Origin: Actinoplanes lobatus
GTDB lineage: Bacteria > Actinomycetota > Actinomycetes > Mycobacteriales > Micromonosporaceae
DNA length: 64,000 nt
Direction of reading: 5' to 3'
Assembly: GCF_014205215.1 (NCBI RefSeq)
Contig: NZ_JACHNC010000001.1
Coordinates: 3,477,001 to 3,541,000 of the forward strand
In this document: piece after piece, positions 43,136 through 51,552 of the stretch
Position numbering within the stretch: the first letter of the stretch is position 1
How the letters are laid out: each line of letters opens with the position of its first letter
Notes under the pieces: generated by a model
What the model was told of the DNA's origin: nothing
Seen by the model: only the letters and a program-made list of their open reading frames with translations
The model's database searches: none
Position numbers and translations under genes: made by a program

Positions 43136-43668
43136 AGCTCTTCCGACGGCGTCCCGTGCTCCCGGCGCGCTCCCGGCCCCCGCTGGCCGCCGAGGAGCGG
43201 ATCCTGGCCTGGTCCGCGGTCGGCGACACGGCCGGGACGGACCGCGTGGTGGTCGCCACGAACCACGGGCTCTGGCTGCCGTCGGCGGTCGAGCGGCTCG
43301 GCTGGCACGAGATCCACAAGGCCGCCTGGTCCGGGCGGGAGCTGCGGATCACCCCGGCCGAGGTGCTGGTGGAACGCGACGGCTACACCGTGCTGGTGGA
43401 CGGCCCCGAGGTGTCGTTCCTGCTGCTCGAGCCGGGCGAGCTGCCGGACCAGGTCCGTACCCGGGTGACCCGCTCGGTGGCGTACACGACGTATCACCCG
43501 CTGCCCGCGGGCGCGGTCCGGGTGGTCGGCCGCCGGGTCGGCGGCCGCGACGGGCTGAGCTGGGCGGTCCGCTACGACTCGGATACGCCCGCGGACTCCC
43601 CGGAGATCGTCGAGGCCACCGGCGAACTGGTCGGTGCGGCCCGGTCCGCGACCGATCCCAGGGACTGA
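43132..43668 (+). CDS. Conserved hypothetical protein coupled to dnaG
   Basis: The 178-residue protein begins MKLFRRRPVLPARSRPPLAAEERILAWSAVGDT and has the repeated strand pattern VVVATNHGLWLPS, RLGWHEIHKAAWSGRELRITP and VSFLLLEPGELPDQVRTRVTRSVAYT, similar to PH-like or DUF domains seen next to dnaG in actinobacteria. The GTG overlaps the dnaG stop (GTGA), so it is translated from the same message. The function is unknown. Confidence 0.82.
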   Translation: MKLFRRRPVLPARSRPPLAAEERILAWSAVGDTAGTDRVVVATNHGLWLPSAVERLGWHEIHKAAWSGRELRITPAEVLVERDGYTVLVDGPEVSFLLLEPGELPDQVRTRVTRSVAYTTYHPLPAGAVRVVGRRVGGRDGLSWAVRYDSDTPADSPEIVEATGELVGAARSATDPRD

Positions 43669-43688
43669 AATCTGTCGTACCCCGGCCG

Positions 43689-43700
43689 TAGGGTCGGGGC
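43689..43700 (+). promoter_or_regulatory. Leaderless-type -10 promoter of the ABC exporter operon
   Basis: TAGGGT (43689-43694) plus 6 bases precede the GTG at 43701. Confidence 0.55.
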
Positions 43701-44624
<924 letters not shown>

Positions 44625-44625
44625 G

Positions 44626-45384
44626 ATGACCCCCTCGCTCTACGTGATGGAGTACCACCTGGTCAACTACCGGCGCACGTGGCGGGCCAGTGTGCTCTCC
44701 TCGCTGGTGCTGCCGCTGCTGACCATGCTCGGGTTCGGTGTCGGCGTGGGCTCCTATGTGACCGGCGGCGTCGAGGGCGTCAGCTATCTCCAGTGGATGG
44801 TGCCGGGCCTGATCGCCACCACCGCCGTGCAGGGGGCGATCGGTGAGTCCACCTGGCCGGTGCTGAGCTGCTTCGAGTGGGTGAAGACCTACTTCGCGCA
44901 GGCCGCCGCGCCGCTGCGGGTCGCCGACATCCTCGGCGGGCACCTCGCCTTCATGCTGTTCCGGGTGTTCACCAGCGTGACGGCGTTCCTGCTGATCGCG
45001 GCCCTGTTCGGGGCGCTGCGGTCGGTGTGGGCGCTGGCCGTCCTGCCGATCGGGCTGCTGCTCGGGCTGGCCGCGGCCGCCCCGGTGGCCGCCTACACGG
45101 CGTCCGTCTCCACCGACATGTACCTGGCGATCCTGCTGCGGTTCGCGGTGCTGCCGATGTCGCTGTTCTCCGGGGTGTTCTTCCCGGTCGAGTCGCTGCC
45201 GGAGGTGCTGCGCTGGGTGGCGTACGCATTGCCCCTGTGGCACGGCGTCGACCTGAGCCGGTCCGCGACGCTCGGGCTCGACCCCGGCCCGGAGGCGGTG
45301 TGGCAGGCCCTCTACCTGGTGGCGTGGGGGATCGCCGGGTGGTTCCTGGCGCACTGGCGCTACCGCAGCCGGCTGGTGATCTGA
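44626..45384 (+). CDS. ABC-2 type permease 1 (NodJ/DrrB-like)
   Basis: This 252-residue membrane protein has six hydrophobic helices and the ABC-2 pattern (SLYVMEYHLVNYRRTWRASVLSSLVLPLLTMLGFGVGVGSYV; LPMSLFSGVFFPVESLPEVLRWVAYALPLWHGVDLSR). It lies one base after the ATPase stop. It forms a heterodimer with permease 2, judging from the two adjacent genes. The substrate is unknown. Confidence 0.9.
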   Translation: MTPSLYVMEYHLVNYRRTWRASVLSSLVLPLLTMLGFGVGVGSYVTGGVEGVSYLQWMVPGLIATTAVQGAIGESTWPVLSCFEWVKTYFAQAAAPLRVADILGGHLAFMLFRVFTSVTAFLLIAALFGALRSVWALAVLPIGLLLGLAAAAPVAAYTASVSTDMYLAILLRFAVLPMSLFSGVFFPVESLPEVLRWVAYALPLWHGVDLSRSATLGLDPGPEAVWQALYLVAWGIAGWFLAHWRYRSRLVI

Positions 45385-45399
45385 GATGACGTCCGAGAG

Positions 45400-46224
45400 G
45401 TGCGTGCGACCGTGCTGACCCTGGTGCTGCCCCGCCGGCTGGTGGGCTTCGAGGGGGCCGCACGCCGGTCGGCCTCGGTCGCCCAGCGCAACATCGCCGC
45501 GCTGAAGACGGCGTATTGGCTGGTCATGCTCGGTGGCCTGCTGGAGCCGGTGCTCTACCTGTTCTCCATCGGCGTCGGGGTGGGCGCGCTGATCGGGGAG
45601 ATCACCCTGCCCGGCGGCCACACGGTGCGCTATCCGGAGTTCGTGGCCCCGGCCATGCTGGCGTCGTCGGCGATGAGCGGGGCGCTGTCCGAGACGACCT
45701 TCAACTTCTTCGGGAAGATGAAGTTCATGCGGCTGTACGAGGGCATGCTCGCCACGCCCGTGCGGCCCATCGAGATCGCGCTCGGCGAGCTGTCCTGGGC
45801 CATGCTGCGCGGCAGTGTGTACTCCGCGGCCTTCCTGGTGATCATGGTGCTGATGGACCTGACCACCCCGGCGCGGGCACTGCTCGCCTTCCCGGCCGCG
45901 GTCCTGGTCGGCTTCGCCTTCGGGGCGCTCGGCATGACCATCTCCACGCTGATCCGCGGCTGGCAGGACTTCGACATGATCGGCGCCGGGCAGTTCGCCC
46001 TGTTCCTGTTCTCCGGCACGTTCGTCCCCGCCACCACCTACCCTGCGGTGCTGCGGTGGCTGGTCGAGGTCACCCCGCTGTACCGCGCGGTCGACCTGAT
46101 CCGCGGCATCAGCATCGGCACGCTGGGCCCGGTCCAGGTGCTGGACGTGCTCTACCTGCTGGCGATGACGGGCGCCGGCCTGCTCATCGCGGGCCGCCGG
46201 ATGGAGCGGCTGCTCTGCCGCTGA
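45400..46224 (+). CDS. ABC-2 type permease 2 (NodJ/DrrB-like)
   Basis: The 274-residue membrane protein has six helices with RNIAALKTAYWLVMLGGLLEPVLYLFSIGVGVGALIG, FGKMKFMRLYEGMLATPVRPIEIALGEL and LFSGTFVPATTYPAVLRWLVEVTPLYRAVDLIRG, paralogous to permease 1. Its start is uncertain: GTG 45400 has little Shine-Dalgarno, and GTG 45412 (with GAGAGG 10 bases upstream) is equally possible. It is the last gene of the exporter operon. Confidence 0.88.
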   Translation: MRATVLTLVLPRRLVGFEGAARRSASVAQRNIAALKTAYWLVMLGGLLEPVLYLFSIGVGVGALIGEITLPGGHTVRYPEFVAPAMLASSAMSGALSETTFNFFGKMKFMRLYEGMLATPVRPIEIALGELSWAMLRGSVYSAAFLVIMVLMDLTTPARALLAFPAAVLVGFAFGALGMTISTLIRGWQDFDMIGAGQFALFLFSGTFVPATTYPAVLRWLVEVTPLYRAVDLIRGISIGTLGPVQVLDVLYLLAMTGAGLLIAGRRMERLLCR

Positions 46225-46381
46225 CCCGGTGGCGCGTCCCTTTCGGGCCACGCCCCACCACGGACGGTTAGCGGAACCCTTCGGTGGGCAACAGATGCGC
46301 AGGCCGTCCGTGCTCGCTGTGACGGGGACACGGCGGGCGGACCGGCCGGGAGCCATCGCTGATGCCCGGAGGGACCCCGCC

Positions 46382-47500
46382 ATGAACCTGTTCCACAAGG
46401 CCGACGAGCAGGCGGCCGCGCCCACCGAGGACCGGGCGGCGTCGGAGGCGCGCCGGCAGGGCACCGCCGACTACGACGTGGCCGCCGCGGCGACCGCCCG
46501 GACGGCCGAGGACCGCGACCGGGATCTGTCCGCTCCAGGGCCGGACGCCGGCCCGGACAGCCCGATCCAGTTGCGGGGCAGGGGCATCGCCGCCGCCCTC
46601 AAACGGACCCTCAGGCAGTTCTCCGAGGACAACATCTCGGACTGGGCGGCCGCGCTGACCTACTACGGCGTCCTGTCGATCTTCCCGGGTCTGCTGGTGA
46701 TCGTGTCGCTGCTCGGCATGCTCGGCAACGACGGGCGGCAGACGGTCCGGGACGCGGTCAACGACATCGCCCCCGGCCAGCAGGCGCAGGAGTACGTCGA
46801 CCTGGTGCTCAACCAGGTGCAGGGCACCGGCAAGCCCGGGCTGGCCGCGATCATCGGTGTGGTCGTGGCGTTCTGGTCGGCGTCGGGGTACATCGCCGCC
46901 TTCATGCGCGCGTCGAACTCGATCTACGACGTTCCGGAGGGGCGGCCGATCTGGCTGACGCTGCCGATCCGGGTCGGTGTCACCGCCGTCGTCGGCGTGA
47001 TGCTGATCGCCTCGGCCACCATCGTGATCTTCACGGGTGAGCTGTCCCGTGTGGTCGGCGAGATGCTCGGGATGGGCGGGGTGGCCGTCACCACCTGGAA
47101 CATCGTCAAGTGGCCGGTTCTCGTGATGCTGGTCAGCCTGATGTTCGCGCTCCTCTACTGGGCCTCGCCGAACGCGAAGACCGGCGGCTTCTGCTGGGTC
47201 AGCCCGGGTGGCATCTTCGCCGTGGTGCTGTGGGTCGCCGCCTCCGCCGCGTTCGCGAGCTACATGGCCAACTTCGCGAACTACAACGCGACGTACGGCA
47301 CGCTCGGCGGTGTCATCGCCTTCCTGGTCTGGCTGTGGATCTCGAACATGGCGATCCTGCTCGGCGCCGAGCTGGACGCGGAGCTGGAGCGGGGCCGGGC
47401 CATCGCGGCCGGGCACCCGGCCGACGACGAGCCGTTCCTGGAGCTGCGGGACACCCGCAAGCTCAAGAAGGGCAGCGAGCACGGCCTGAGCCAGCGCTGA
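46382..47500 (+). CDS. YihY/BrkB family membrane protein
   Basis: The 372-residue protein has a charged, Ala/Asp-rich cytoplasmic N-terminus (about 75 residues) and then six membrane helices with DNISDWAAALTYYGVLSIFPGLLVIVSLLGML and ASNSIYDVPEGRPIW, SPNAKTGGFCWVSPGG, NFANYNATYGTLGGVIAFLVWLW, all typical of the YihY/BrkB family. The role is unresolved despite the old RNase BN label; transport of small molecules is suspected. GGAGG lies 9 bases before the ATG at 46382. A strong hairpin follows at 47515. Confidence 0.92.
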   Translation: MNLFHKADEQAAAPTEDRAASEARRQGTADYDVAAAATARTAEDRDRDLSAPGPDAGPDSPIQLRGRGIAAALKRTLRQFSEDNISDWAAALTYYGVLSIFPGLLVIVSLLGMLGNDGRQTVRDAVNDIAPGQQAQEYVDLVLNQVQGTGKPGLAAIIGVVVAFWSASGYIAAFMRASNSIYDVPEGRPIWLTLPIRVGVTAVVGVMLIASATIVIFTGELSRVVGEMLGMGGVAVTTWNIVKWPVLVMLVSLMFALLYWASPNAKTGGFCWVSPGGIFAVVLWVAASAAFASYMANFANYNATYGTLGGVIAFLVWLWISNMAILLGAELDAELERGRAIAAGHPADDEPFLELRDTRKLKKGSEHGLSQR

Positions 47501-47514
47501 ATCCACCTGTCCGC

Positions 47515-47553
47515 GGTGCGGATGCGCGAGCAGTCGCCTCGTGCATCCGCACC
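47515..47553. terminator. Hairpin terminator after the YihY gene
   Basis: GGTGCGGATGC (47515-47525) and GCATCCGCACC (47543-47553) are perfect complements with a 17-base loop, just after the stop at 47500. Confidence 0.7.
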
Positions 47554-47834
47554 GTTGTGCCTCGGCACGCGACGGACGCACGGGCAGGCGACGATTGCAT
47601 GTCCGTTTGATCATAATCTGAACAAGCCGGCTGACCGACAATGCCTCTCCGTGACGGTCCGTGGGTGGCTACTCGCTGGTCACCCCAGTCTTAAAGATCT
47701 GCATGAATCGATGAGCGCGGCTGCTTTCGATCATGTTGTGGCTGGTGGCCGCGTCGCACGGCGGGTGCGCCGGTGATCCGTCTCACGGCGCAGGCTCGTA
47801 TCCGAGGGCAGGTGTTCCACGGATGGAGGCGGCG
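47554..47834. other. Intergenic region before the Cys-rich peptide gene
   Basis: These bases are noticeably AT-richer than the neighbours (TTTGATCATAATCTGAAC near 47607 and CAGTCTTAAAGATC near 47686). I see no gene. It likely carries the promoter of the peptide/TIM-barrel operon; no single promoter stands out. Confidence 0.5.
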
Positions 47835-47960
47835 ATGAGACCCCGGCACCGTCAGATCGGGCGATCGGGTCCAGGCATGGGCATGGTCCATACTGGAACC
47901 GTCAGCGCGTGCGAATGCACGTGCACCTGCACGGGTGACCTCGTCCGGGGAGGAAATTGA
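47835..47960 (+). CDS. 41-residue Cys-rich peptide, CxCxCxC motif (possible RiPP or metal-binding peptide)
   Basis: This short gene was found by reading the 5' region of the next gene. The ATG at 47835 has GGAGG 5 bases upstream, and its TGA shares a base with the next ATG (TGATG at 47958-47962), so translation is coupled. The peptide starts with a basic leader-like part (MRPRHRQIGRSGPGMG) and ends in the core-like GTVSACECTCTCTGDLVRGGN, with four Cys at alternating positions. It has no signal peptide. The layout (leader, Cys-rich core, coupled TIM-barrel gene) is like RiPP pairs such as MbnA/MbnB, but no homology is claimed. A small metal-binding regulatory peptide is the alternative. Confidence 0.55.
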   Translation: MRPRHRQIGRSGPGMGMVHTGTVSACECTCTCTGDLVRGGN

Positions 47961-48961
47961 TGCGGCTGCGACATCCCTCCGGCCGGATCGTGCATCTCAG
48001 CTGCGGCATCAGCCTAGACGACGCGGAGGATCCGGCATCCGTCGTCGCCCGGCTCGACGCGGCCAACAGCGCGCTCCGCGGCCACTTCGGCACCGGGGCG
48101 CTCACCGTCGCGCTCCGGCTGCCGTACCGTCTCGCCGCCGCCCTCGCCGAGGACGGCCGCGCCCGCACCCGTCTGCGGGCCGACCTCGACGCCCGCGGGC
48201 TCGAGGTGGTCACACTGAGCGGCGCATCCGGACCCGGGCGCGGCGCGGACGGCGCATCCGGACCCGGGGACGGCGGCTCGGACGGCTCGCTGAGCGGCGC
48301 ATCCGGACCCGGGGGCGGCGGCTCGGACGGCACGGAGACCGGCGCGGACGGGTCCGAGGCCGACTGGAGCGAGCCGGCCCGCCTGCGGCACACCCTCGAC
48401 CTGGCCCGGATCCTGGTGGACCTGCTCCCGGCCGAGGAGGTCCGTGGCGCCGTCTGCACGTACGGGCTGGGCCGTGCCGACGAGTGGGACGAAGCCCGGC
48501 AGCGGGCCGGCGCGCGGCACCTGATGCGCCTCTCCGGCGGGCTGGCCGACCTGGCCTGGCGGGTCGGCCGTGCCGTCCGCGCCGGCTTCCAGCCCGGCCC
48601 CGGCCTCGTGCTGGACACCCCCGAGCAGATCGTCACGGCACTCACCCGGGTCGACAAGGACCGCCTCGGCGTCTGCCTCGACCTGAGCACGGCACTGCGC
48701 GACTGGCCCGCCACGGAGGCTGGCATCGACCGGATGACCGACGCCGGCCTCTCCGTCATCACCGCCCTGATCACCGAGCCGGGCGCCGCCTGGCAGCCGA
48801 TGCTGCGCCACCTGCTCGCCGCCGACACCGCCCGCACCGAGTACGTGGTGGTCGACACCCCCGGCGGGGACGAGCAGCGCGCCGCCGACCTGGCGTACGT
48901 GCTGGCCGAGCTCACCGCCCTCGGCCTGGTGCCCGAGCAGCAGCCCTGCACCGCCCCCTGA
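47960..48961 (+). CDS. EboE-like xylose-isomerase-type TIM-barrel protein
   Basis: The 333-residue protein looks like a sugar-isomerase-type TIM barrel. Segments such as RLRHPSGRIVHLSCGISLDDAED, VALRLPYRLAAALAED, DARGLEVVTLSG, ADWSEPARLRHTLDLARILVDLLP and GVCLDLSTAL match what I recall of EboE (metabolite-traffic) proteins, which sit in ebo gene clusters in other phyla. A Gly/Ser/Asp-rich stretch (about residues 88-130) replaces a loop that normally carries active-site residues. GGGGAGGA precedes the ATG at 47960. The gene is coupled to the upstream Cys-rich peptide. No other ebo genes are near. Confidence 0.6.
   Translation: MRLRHPSGRIVHLSCGISLDDAEDPASVVARLDAANSALRGHFGTGALTVALRLPYRLAAALAEDGRARTRLRADLDARGLEVVTLSGASGPGRGADGASGPGDGGSDGSLSGASGPGGGGSDGTETGADGSEADWSEPARLRHTLDLARILVDLLPAEEVRGAVCTYGLGRADEWDEARQRAGARHLMRLSGGLADLAWRVGRAVRAGFQPGPGLVLDTPEQIVTALTRVDKDRLGVCLDLSTALRDWPATEAGIDRMTDAGLSVITALITEPGAAWQPMLRHLLAADTARTEYVVVDTPGGDEQRAADLAYVLAELTALGLVPEQQPCTAP
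48221..48340 (+). repeat. Tandem-like repeats in the TIM-barrel gene
   Basis: The 18-base unit GGCGCATCCGGACCCGGG occurs at 48221-48238, 48251-48268 and 48296-48313, interspersed with GGCGGCTCGGACGG at 48271 and 48316. All are in frame and encode GASGPG and GGSDG units. Confidence 0.85.
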
Positions 48962-48963
48962 AC

Positions 48964-49001
48964 AGTCGAAGGGCCGCCCCGGACGAGGCGGCCCTTCGAC
49001 T
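48964..49001. terminator. Perfect 15-bp hairpin, bidirectional terminator
   Basis: AGTCGAAGGGCCGCC (48964-48978) and GGCGGCCCTTCGACT (48987-49001) are exact complements with an 8-base loop, between the convergent TIM-barrel and YtxH genes. Confidence 0.85.
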
Positions 49002-49010
49002 ATCCGGCGG

Positions 49011-49322
49011 TCAGTACGTGGTGCCGGTGCCCTTCGAAGTGGAGACGCTGTCACTGGGCGCGAGCAGCTCATCCGTCGTGCTGGAGCTGGTGGTGCCGGT
49101 GTTGAGTTTCTCGCCGAGCTTGGACGACTGGAGCTTTTCCTTGCCCTCGGTGTAGAGCTTGTTGGCCTGCGCCTGGGCGACGCCTGCGGCTTCCTGAACC
49201 GTCGGGTGCTGCCAGACCTTCTGAGCACTGGCCCGGATCTCTTCGTACTTCTCCCGGCCGGCACGGCTGCCCAGGACGAAGCCCGCCGCGAGGCCGGTGA
49301 GGAACATCAGCTTTCCGCGCAT
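49011..49322 (-). CDS. YtxH-like small membrane-associated protein
   Basis: The 103-residue protein starts MRGKLMFLTGLAAGFVLGSRAGREKYEEIRASAQKVWQHP, the pattern of actinobacterial YtxH-like proteins: one short hydrophobic segment followed by a helical, charged stretch. The C-terminal half is Ser/Thr-rich. The ATG at 49322 has AAGGAG 9 bases upstream. The function is unknown. Confidence 0.82.
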   Translation of the reverse strand: MRGKLMFLTGLAAGFVLGSRAGREKYEEIRASAQKVWQHPTVQEAAGVAQAQANKLYTEGKEKLQSSKLGEKLNTGTTSSSTTDELLAPSDSVSTSKGTGTTY

Positions 49323-49441
49323 GGTGGCGGCTCCTTCCGTTGTTCGACGCGCATGCGTCTGCTGGGGTGCATACCCATCCTGGCGGGGTGATACTCCCCG
49401 CGTCCTCATCCTGCCCGGGCGATACTTCGCAGCGACACCGT

Positions 49442-49455
49442 TTCGGCATGCCGAA
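49442..49455. repeat. 14-base perfect palindrome between the YtxH gene and tRNA-Asn
   Basis: TTCGGCATGCCGAA is self-complementary. It lies in the divergent region upstream of both the YtxH gene and tRNA-Asn, so it could be an operator. Confidence 0.4.
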
Positions 49456-49483
49456 GGGGCGCCACGCCCACGGGGGTATCCCG

Positions 49484-49512
49484 TTGGTGAGGCGCCGAGG
49501 TGGTCATGTAGT
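49484..49512 (+). promoter_or_regulatory. Likely tRNA-Asn promoter
   Basis: TTGGTG (49484-49489) and TGTAGT (49507-49512) with a 17-base spacer lie upstream of tRNA-Asn; transcription would start near 49521, leaving a 5' leader of about 40 bases. An overlapping TAGTCT at 49509 is the alternative -10. Confidence 0.45.
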
Positions 49513-49559
49513 CTGTTCACCGTCGCCAGGGAGACCGGGCGACAGGCAGGAAAGAGCAA

Positions 49560-49632
49560 TCCCCGATAGCTCAATTGGCAGAGCAGCCGGCTGTTAACCG
49601 GCAGGTTATAGGTTCGAGTCCTATTCGGGGAG
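49560..49632 (+). tRNA. tRNA-Asn (GTT)
   Basis: The 73-base cloverleaf is complete: acceptor TCCCCGA/TCGGGGA, D-arm GCTCAATTGGCAGAGC, anticodon stem CCGGC/GCCGG with loop TGTTAAC (anticodon GTT at 49593-49595) and T-arm GGTTCGAGTCC. The CCA end is not encoded (GCA follows). Confidence 0.95.
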
Positions 49633-49643
49633 CAGTAACGACG

Positions 49644-49672
49644 ATGCTCCGGACCACAGTGGTCCGGAGCAT
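49644..49672 (+). terminator. Terminator of tRNA-Asn
   Basis: ATGCTCCGGACC (49644-49655) pairs with GGTCCGGAGCAT (49661-49672) over a 5-base loop, followed by TCGTGTTTTCC. It starts 12 bases after the tRNA. Confidence 0.85.
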
Positions 49673-49894
49673 TCGTGTTTTCCAGCCCTGTCCGCCTTTG
49701 ATCAGGTGCGGCCGGCTGCCCCGATCTTGAGTGGCCCGACCGAGGTTACCGAGCGCGTGGCGGCAATCCTTCTGAATCGGGCCGCGCGATGCCCGTACGT
49801 CTGCGTGGTTTTGGGGTTGAAGGGCTTTCGCCTGCTCCGGCCAGCATGCGCGGTTACGCTGAGTTCCGCGTTGATTGCAGGCTGTGAGGTGGAC

Positions 49895-51160
49895 ATGTCG
49901 GGGCCGGTAGAGGTGGACGTCGTCATCATCGGCGGCGGGCTCGCCGGGCTGTCCGCTGCTCGCCGGCTCGATCGGGCCGGCGTCGAATGGCTCCTGATGG
50001 AGGCCTCCGACCGGCTGGGCGGCCGGGTCGCCACCGACGTCGTCGACGGCTGGCGGATGGACCGCGGATTCCAGGTCCTCAACACCGCCTACCCGCGGCT
50101 GCCCGCACTCGTCGACGTGGACGCGCTGGACATGCGCTGGTTCACCTCCGGAGTGCTGGTGCGCCGCGGGCACAGCCTGCACCGGCTGGAGAACCCGCTG
50201 CGCGAACCGCTCGCCACCCCGCAGACCCTGCTGTCCGGAATCGGCACCCTCGCCGACCGGCTCAGGTTCGCCGCGCTCGTCACCCGCTGTGCCACCCTGC
50301 CGGCGGCCCGGCTCCTCGAGATGCCGGAGACCACCACACAGGCGATGCTGCGCGGCGCCGGCCTCTCCCACCGGATCATCGAGGAGGTGCTGCGGCCGTT
50401 CCTCTCCGGCGTGTTCGCCGACCGCTCCCTGGAGACGTCCAGCCACGTGACCGCCATGATGCTGCGCTCCTTCGCCCGCGGCCGGATCGGCGTCCCGGCC
50501 GCCGGGATGGCCGCGCTGCCCGCCGCGATCGCCGGCCCGCTGCCCTTCCCGCAGTTGCTGATCGGCGCGCGGACCCTCTCCATCGGCCCCGGCATGGTCG
50601 TCACCGAGGGTGGTGAGGTCCGCTGCCGCGCCGTGATCGTCGCCACCGACCCGGCCGGCGCCGCCACCCTGCTGCCCACCCGCCTGCCCGTGCCGGACAC
50701 GCACAGCCTCACCACGTTCTACTTCGGCGCCGGCCATGCCCCCATCGACGAGCCCATCCTCCTGCTCGACGGCGACCGGCGGGAGATCATCGCCAACACC
50801 GTCGTGATGAGCAACGCCGCACCCGAATACGCCCCCGGTGGCAAGAGCCTCATCGCGGCCACCGTCGTCGGCGTCTCGGCGCCCTCCAGCGCGTCCGAGG
50901 CCGTGATCCGGGTCGAACTGTCCCGGATGTACGGAACGCCGACCGACGACTGGGAACTGCTCAACGTGGTCACGGTGCCGCAGGCCCTGCCCGCGGCCCG
51001 CCCGCCCCAGGCCCGGCTGCGCAAGCCGGTCAACCTGGGCGACGGCCTCTTCGTGGCCGGCGATCACCGAGACAGCCCCTCCATCCAGGGCGCGCTGGCC
51101 GGAGGCTGGCGCACCGCCGGAGCAGTCCTGGCGTCATTCGGCGCTCGGGTCGGGGTGTAA
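49895..51160 (+). CDS. FAD-dependent amine oxidase / phytoene desaturase-like oxidoreductase
   Basis: The 421-residue protein has an N-terminal Rossmann FAD site (VVIIGGGLAGLSAARRL), a following SDRLGGRV signature and a C-terminal FAD-binding segment (GDGLFVAGDHRDSPSIQGALAGGWRTAGAVLAS). This is the architecture of NAD(P)/FAD-dependent amine oxidases and carotenoid desaturase-like enzymes. The ATG at 49895 is chosen (GTGAGGTGG upstream); the open frame extends further upstream but the extra residues are unlike the family. A 60-residue gene follows. The substrate is unknown. Confidence 0.85.
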   Translation: MSGPVEVDVVIIGGGLAGLSAARRLDRAGVEWLLMEASDRLGGRVATDVVDGWRMDRGFQVLNTAYPRLPALVDVDALDMRWFTSGVLVRRGHSLHRLENPLREPLATPQTLLSGIGTLADRLRFAALVTRCATLPAARLLEMPETTTQAMLRGAGLSHRIIEEVLRPFLSGVFADRSLETSSHVTAMMLRSFARGRIGVPAAGMAALPAAIAGPLPFPQLLIGARTLSIGPGMVVTEGGEVRCRAVIVATDPAGAATLLPTRLPVPDTHSLTTFYFGAGHAPIDEPILLLDGDRREIIANTVVMSNAAPEYAPGGKSLIAATVVGVSAPSSASEAVIRVELSRMYGTPTDDWELLNVVTVPQALPAARPPQARLRKPVNLGDGLFVAGDHRDSPSIQGALAGGWRTAGAVLASFGARVGV

Positions 51161-51181
51161 TGCCCGATAAAGGGGGTTTCA

Positions 51182-51364
51182 ATGAGCGACATCAGTCCAG
51201 AGAACTACGCTGAGTTCATCACCCAGGACGGACCCGAAAGCCCCAGCCGCTGCGAGGAGGAGGTGCCGAGAATCGAGGATCTCCAGCCCCCGTTCATGAT
51301 GTCCGATCCCCGGCTGCAGACCATCCTCCTGCCGAAAATCCCTGGTGCGGTGATAGATCGCTAG
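51182..51364 (+). CDS. Small hypothetical protein downstream of the oxidoreductase
   Basis: This 60-residue acidic protein (MSDISPENYAEFITQDGPESPSRCEEEV ... PPFMMSDPRLQTILLPKIPGAVIDR) has a good AAAGGGGG site before its ATG and lies 21 bases after the oxidoreductase stop. No domain is recognised. It may be a partner or a peptide substrate of the oxidoreductase; this is speculation. Confidence 0.55.
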   Translation: MSDISPENYAEFITQDGPESPSRCEEEVPRIEDLQPPFMMSDPRLQTILLPKIPGAVIDR

Positions 51365-51385
51365 GCTTGGGAGCGGGGCACGGGA

Positions 51386-51391
51386 TAGTAT
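51386..51391 (+). promoter_or_regulatory. -10 box of the CAT-anticodon tRNA
   Basis: TAGTAT at 51386-51391 places the transcription start about 6 bases before the tRNA. Confidence 0.4.
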
Positions 51392-51403
51392 CGCCGCCGG
51401 TAC

Positions 51404-51480
51404 GGGCCGGTAGCTCAGTGGGTTAGAGCAGGGGACTCATAATCCCTCGGTCGCGGGTTCGAGTCCCGCCCGGCCCACCA
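51404..51480 (+). tRNA. tRNA with CAT anticodon, probably tRNA-Ile2 (lysidine-modified)
   Basis: A 77-base gene including encoded CCA: acceptor GGGCCGG/CCGGCCC, anticodon stem GGGGA/TCCCT with loop CTCATAA (CAT at 51438-51440), T-arm GGGTTCGAGTCCC. C4 and C5 of the acceptor and the body sequence resemble E. coli tRNA-Ile2 rather than elongator tRNA-Met, so TilS modification to read ATA is likely. tRNA-Met remains possible. It is followed at once by an integrase gene, so its 3' part is likely the attachment site. Confidence 0.85.
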
Positions 51481-51503
51481 CCAGCATAAAAGCAGGGGAC
51501 TCA
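51427..51503. repeat. 13-base direct repeat of the tRNA anticodon arm, possible attL edge
   Basis: AGCAGGGGACTCA in the tRNA (51427-51439) recurs at 51491-51503, 10 bases past the tRNA end. This may be a remnant of tRNA sequence carried by an earlier integration, or part of the arm-type site for the adjacent integrase. Confidence 0.5.
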
Positions 51504-51540
51504 GTCAGATCGAGGACTGCACAGCGTACGTACAGAGAAG

Positions 51541-51552
51541 TACTTTGCGTTT
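51541..51552 (+). promoter_or_regulatory. Leaderless-type -10 promoter of the integrase gene
   Basis: TACTTT (51541-51546) plus 6 bases precede the GTG at 51553. Confidence 0.5.

Noticed and set aside
47902..48951. 349-codon minus-strand open frame opposite the TIM-barrel gene
   Set aside because: The composition is Arg/Ser/Pro-rich shadow sequence; the plus-strand frame has the ribosome site and the fold.
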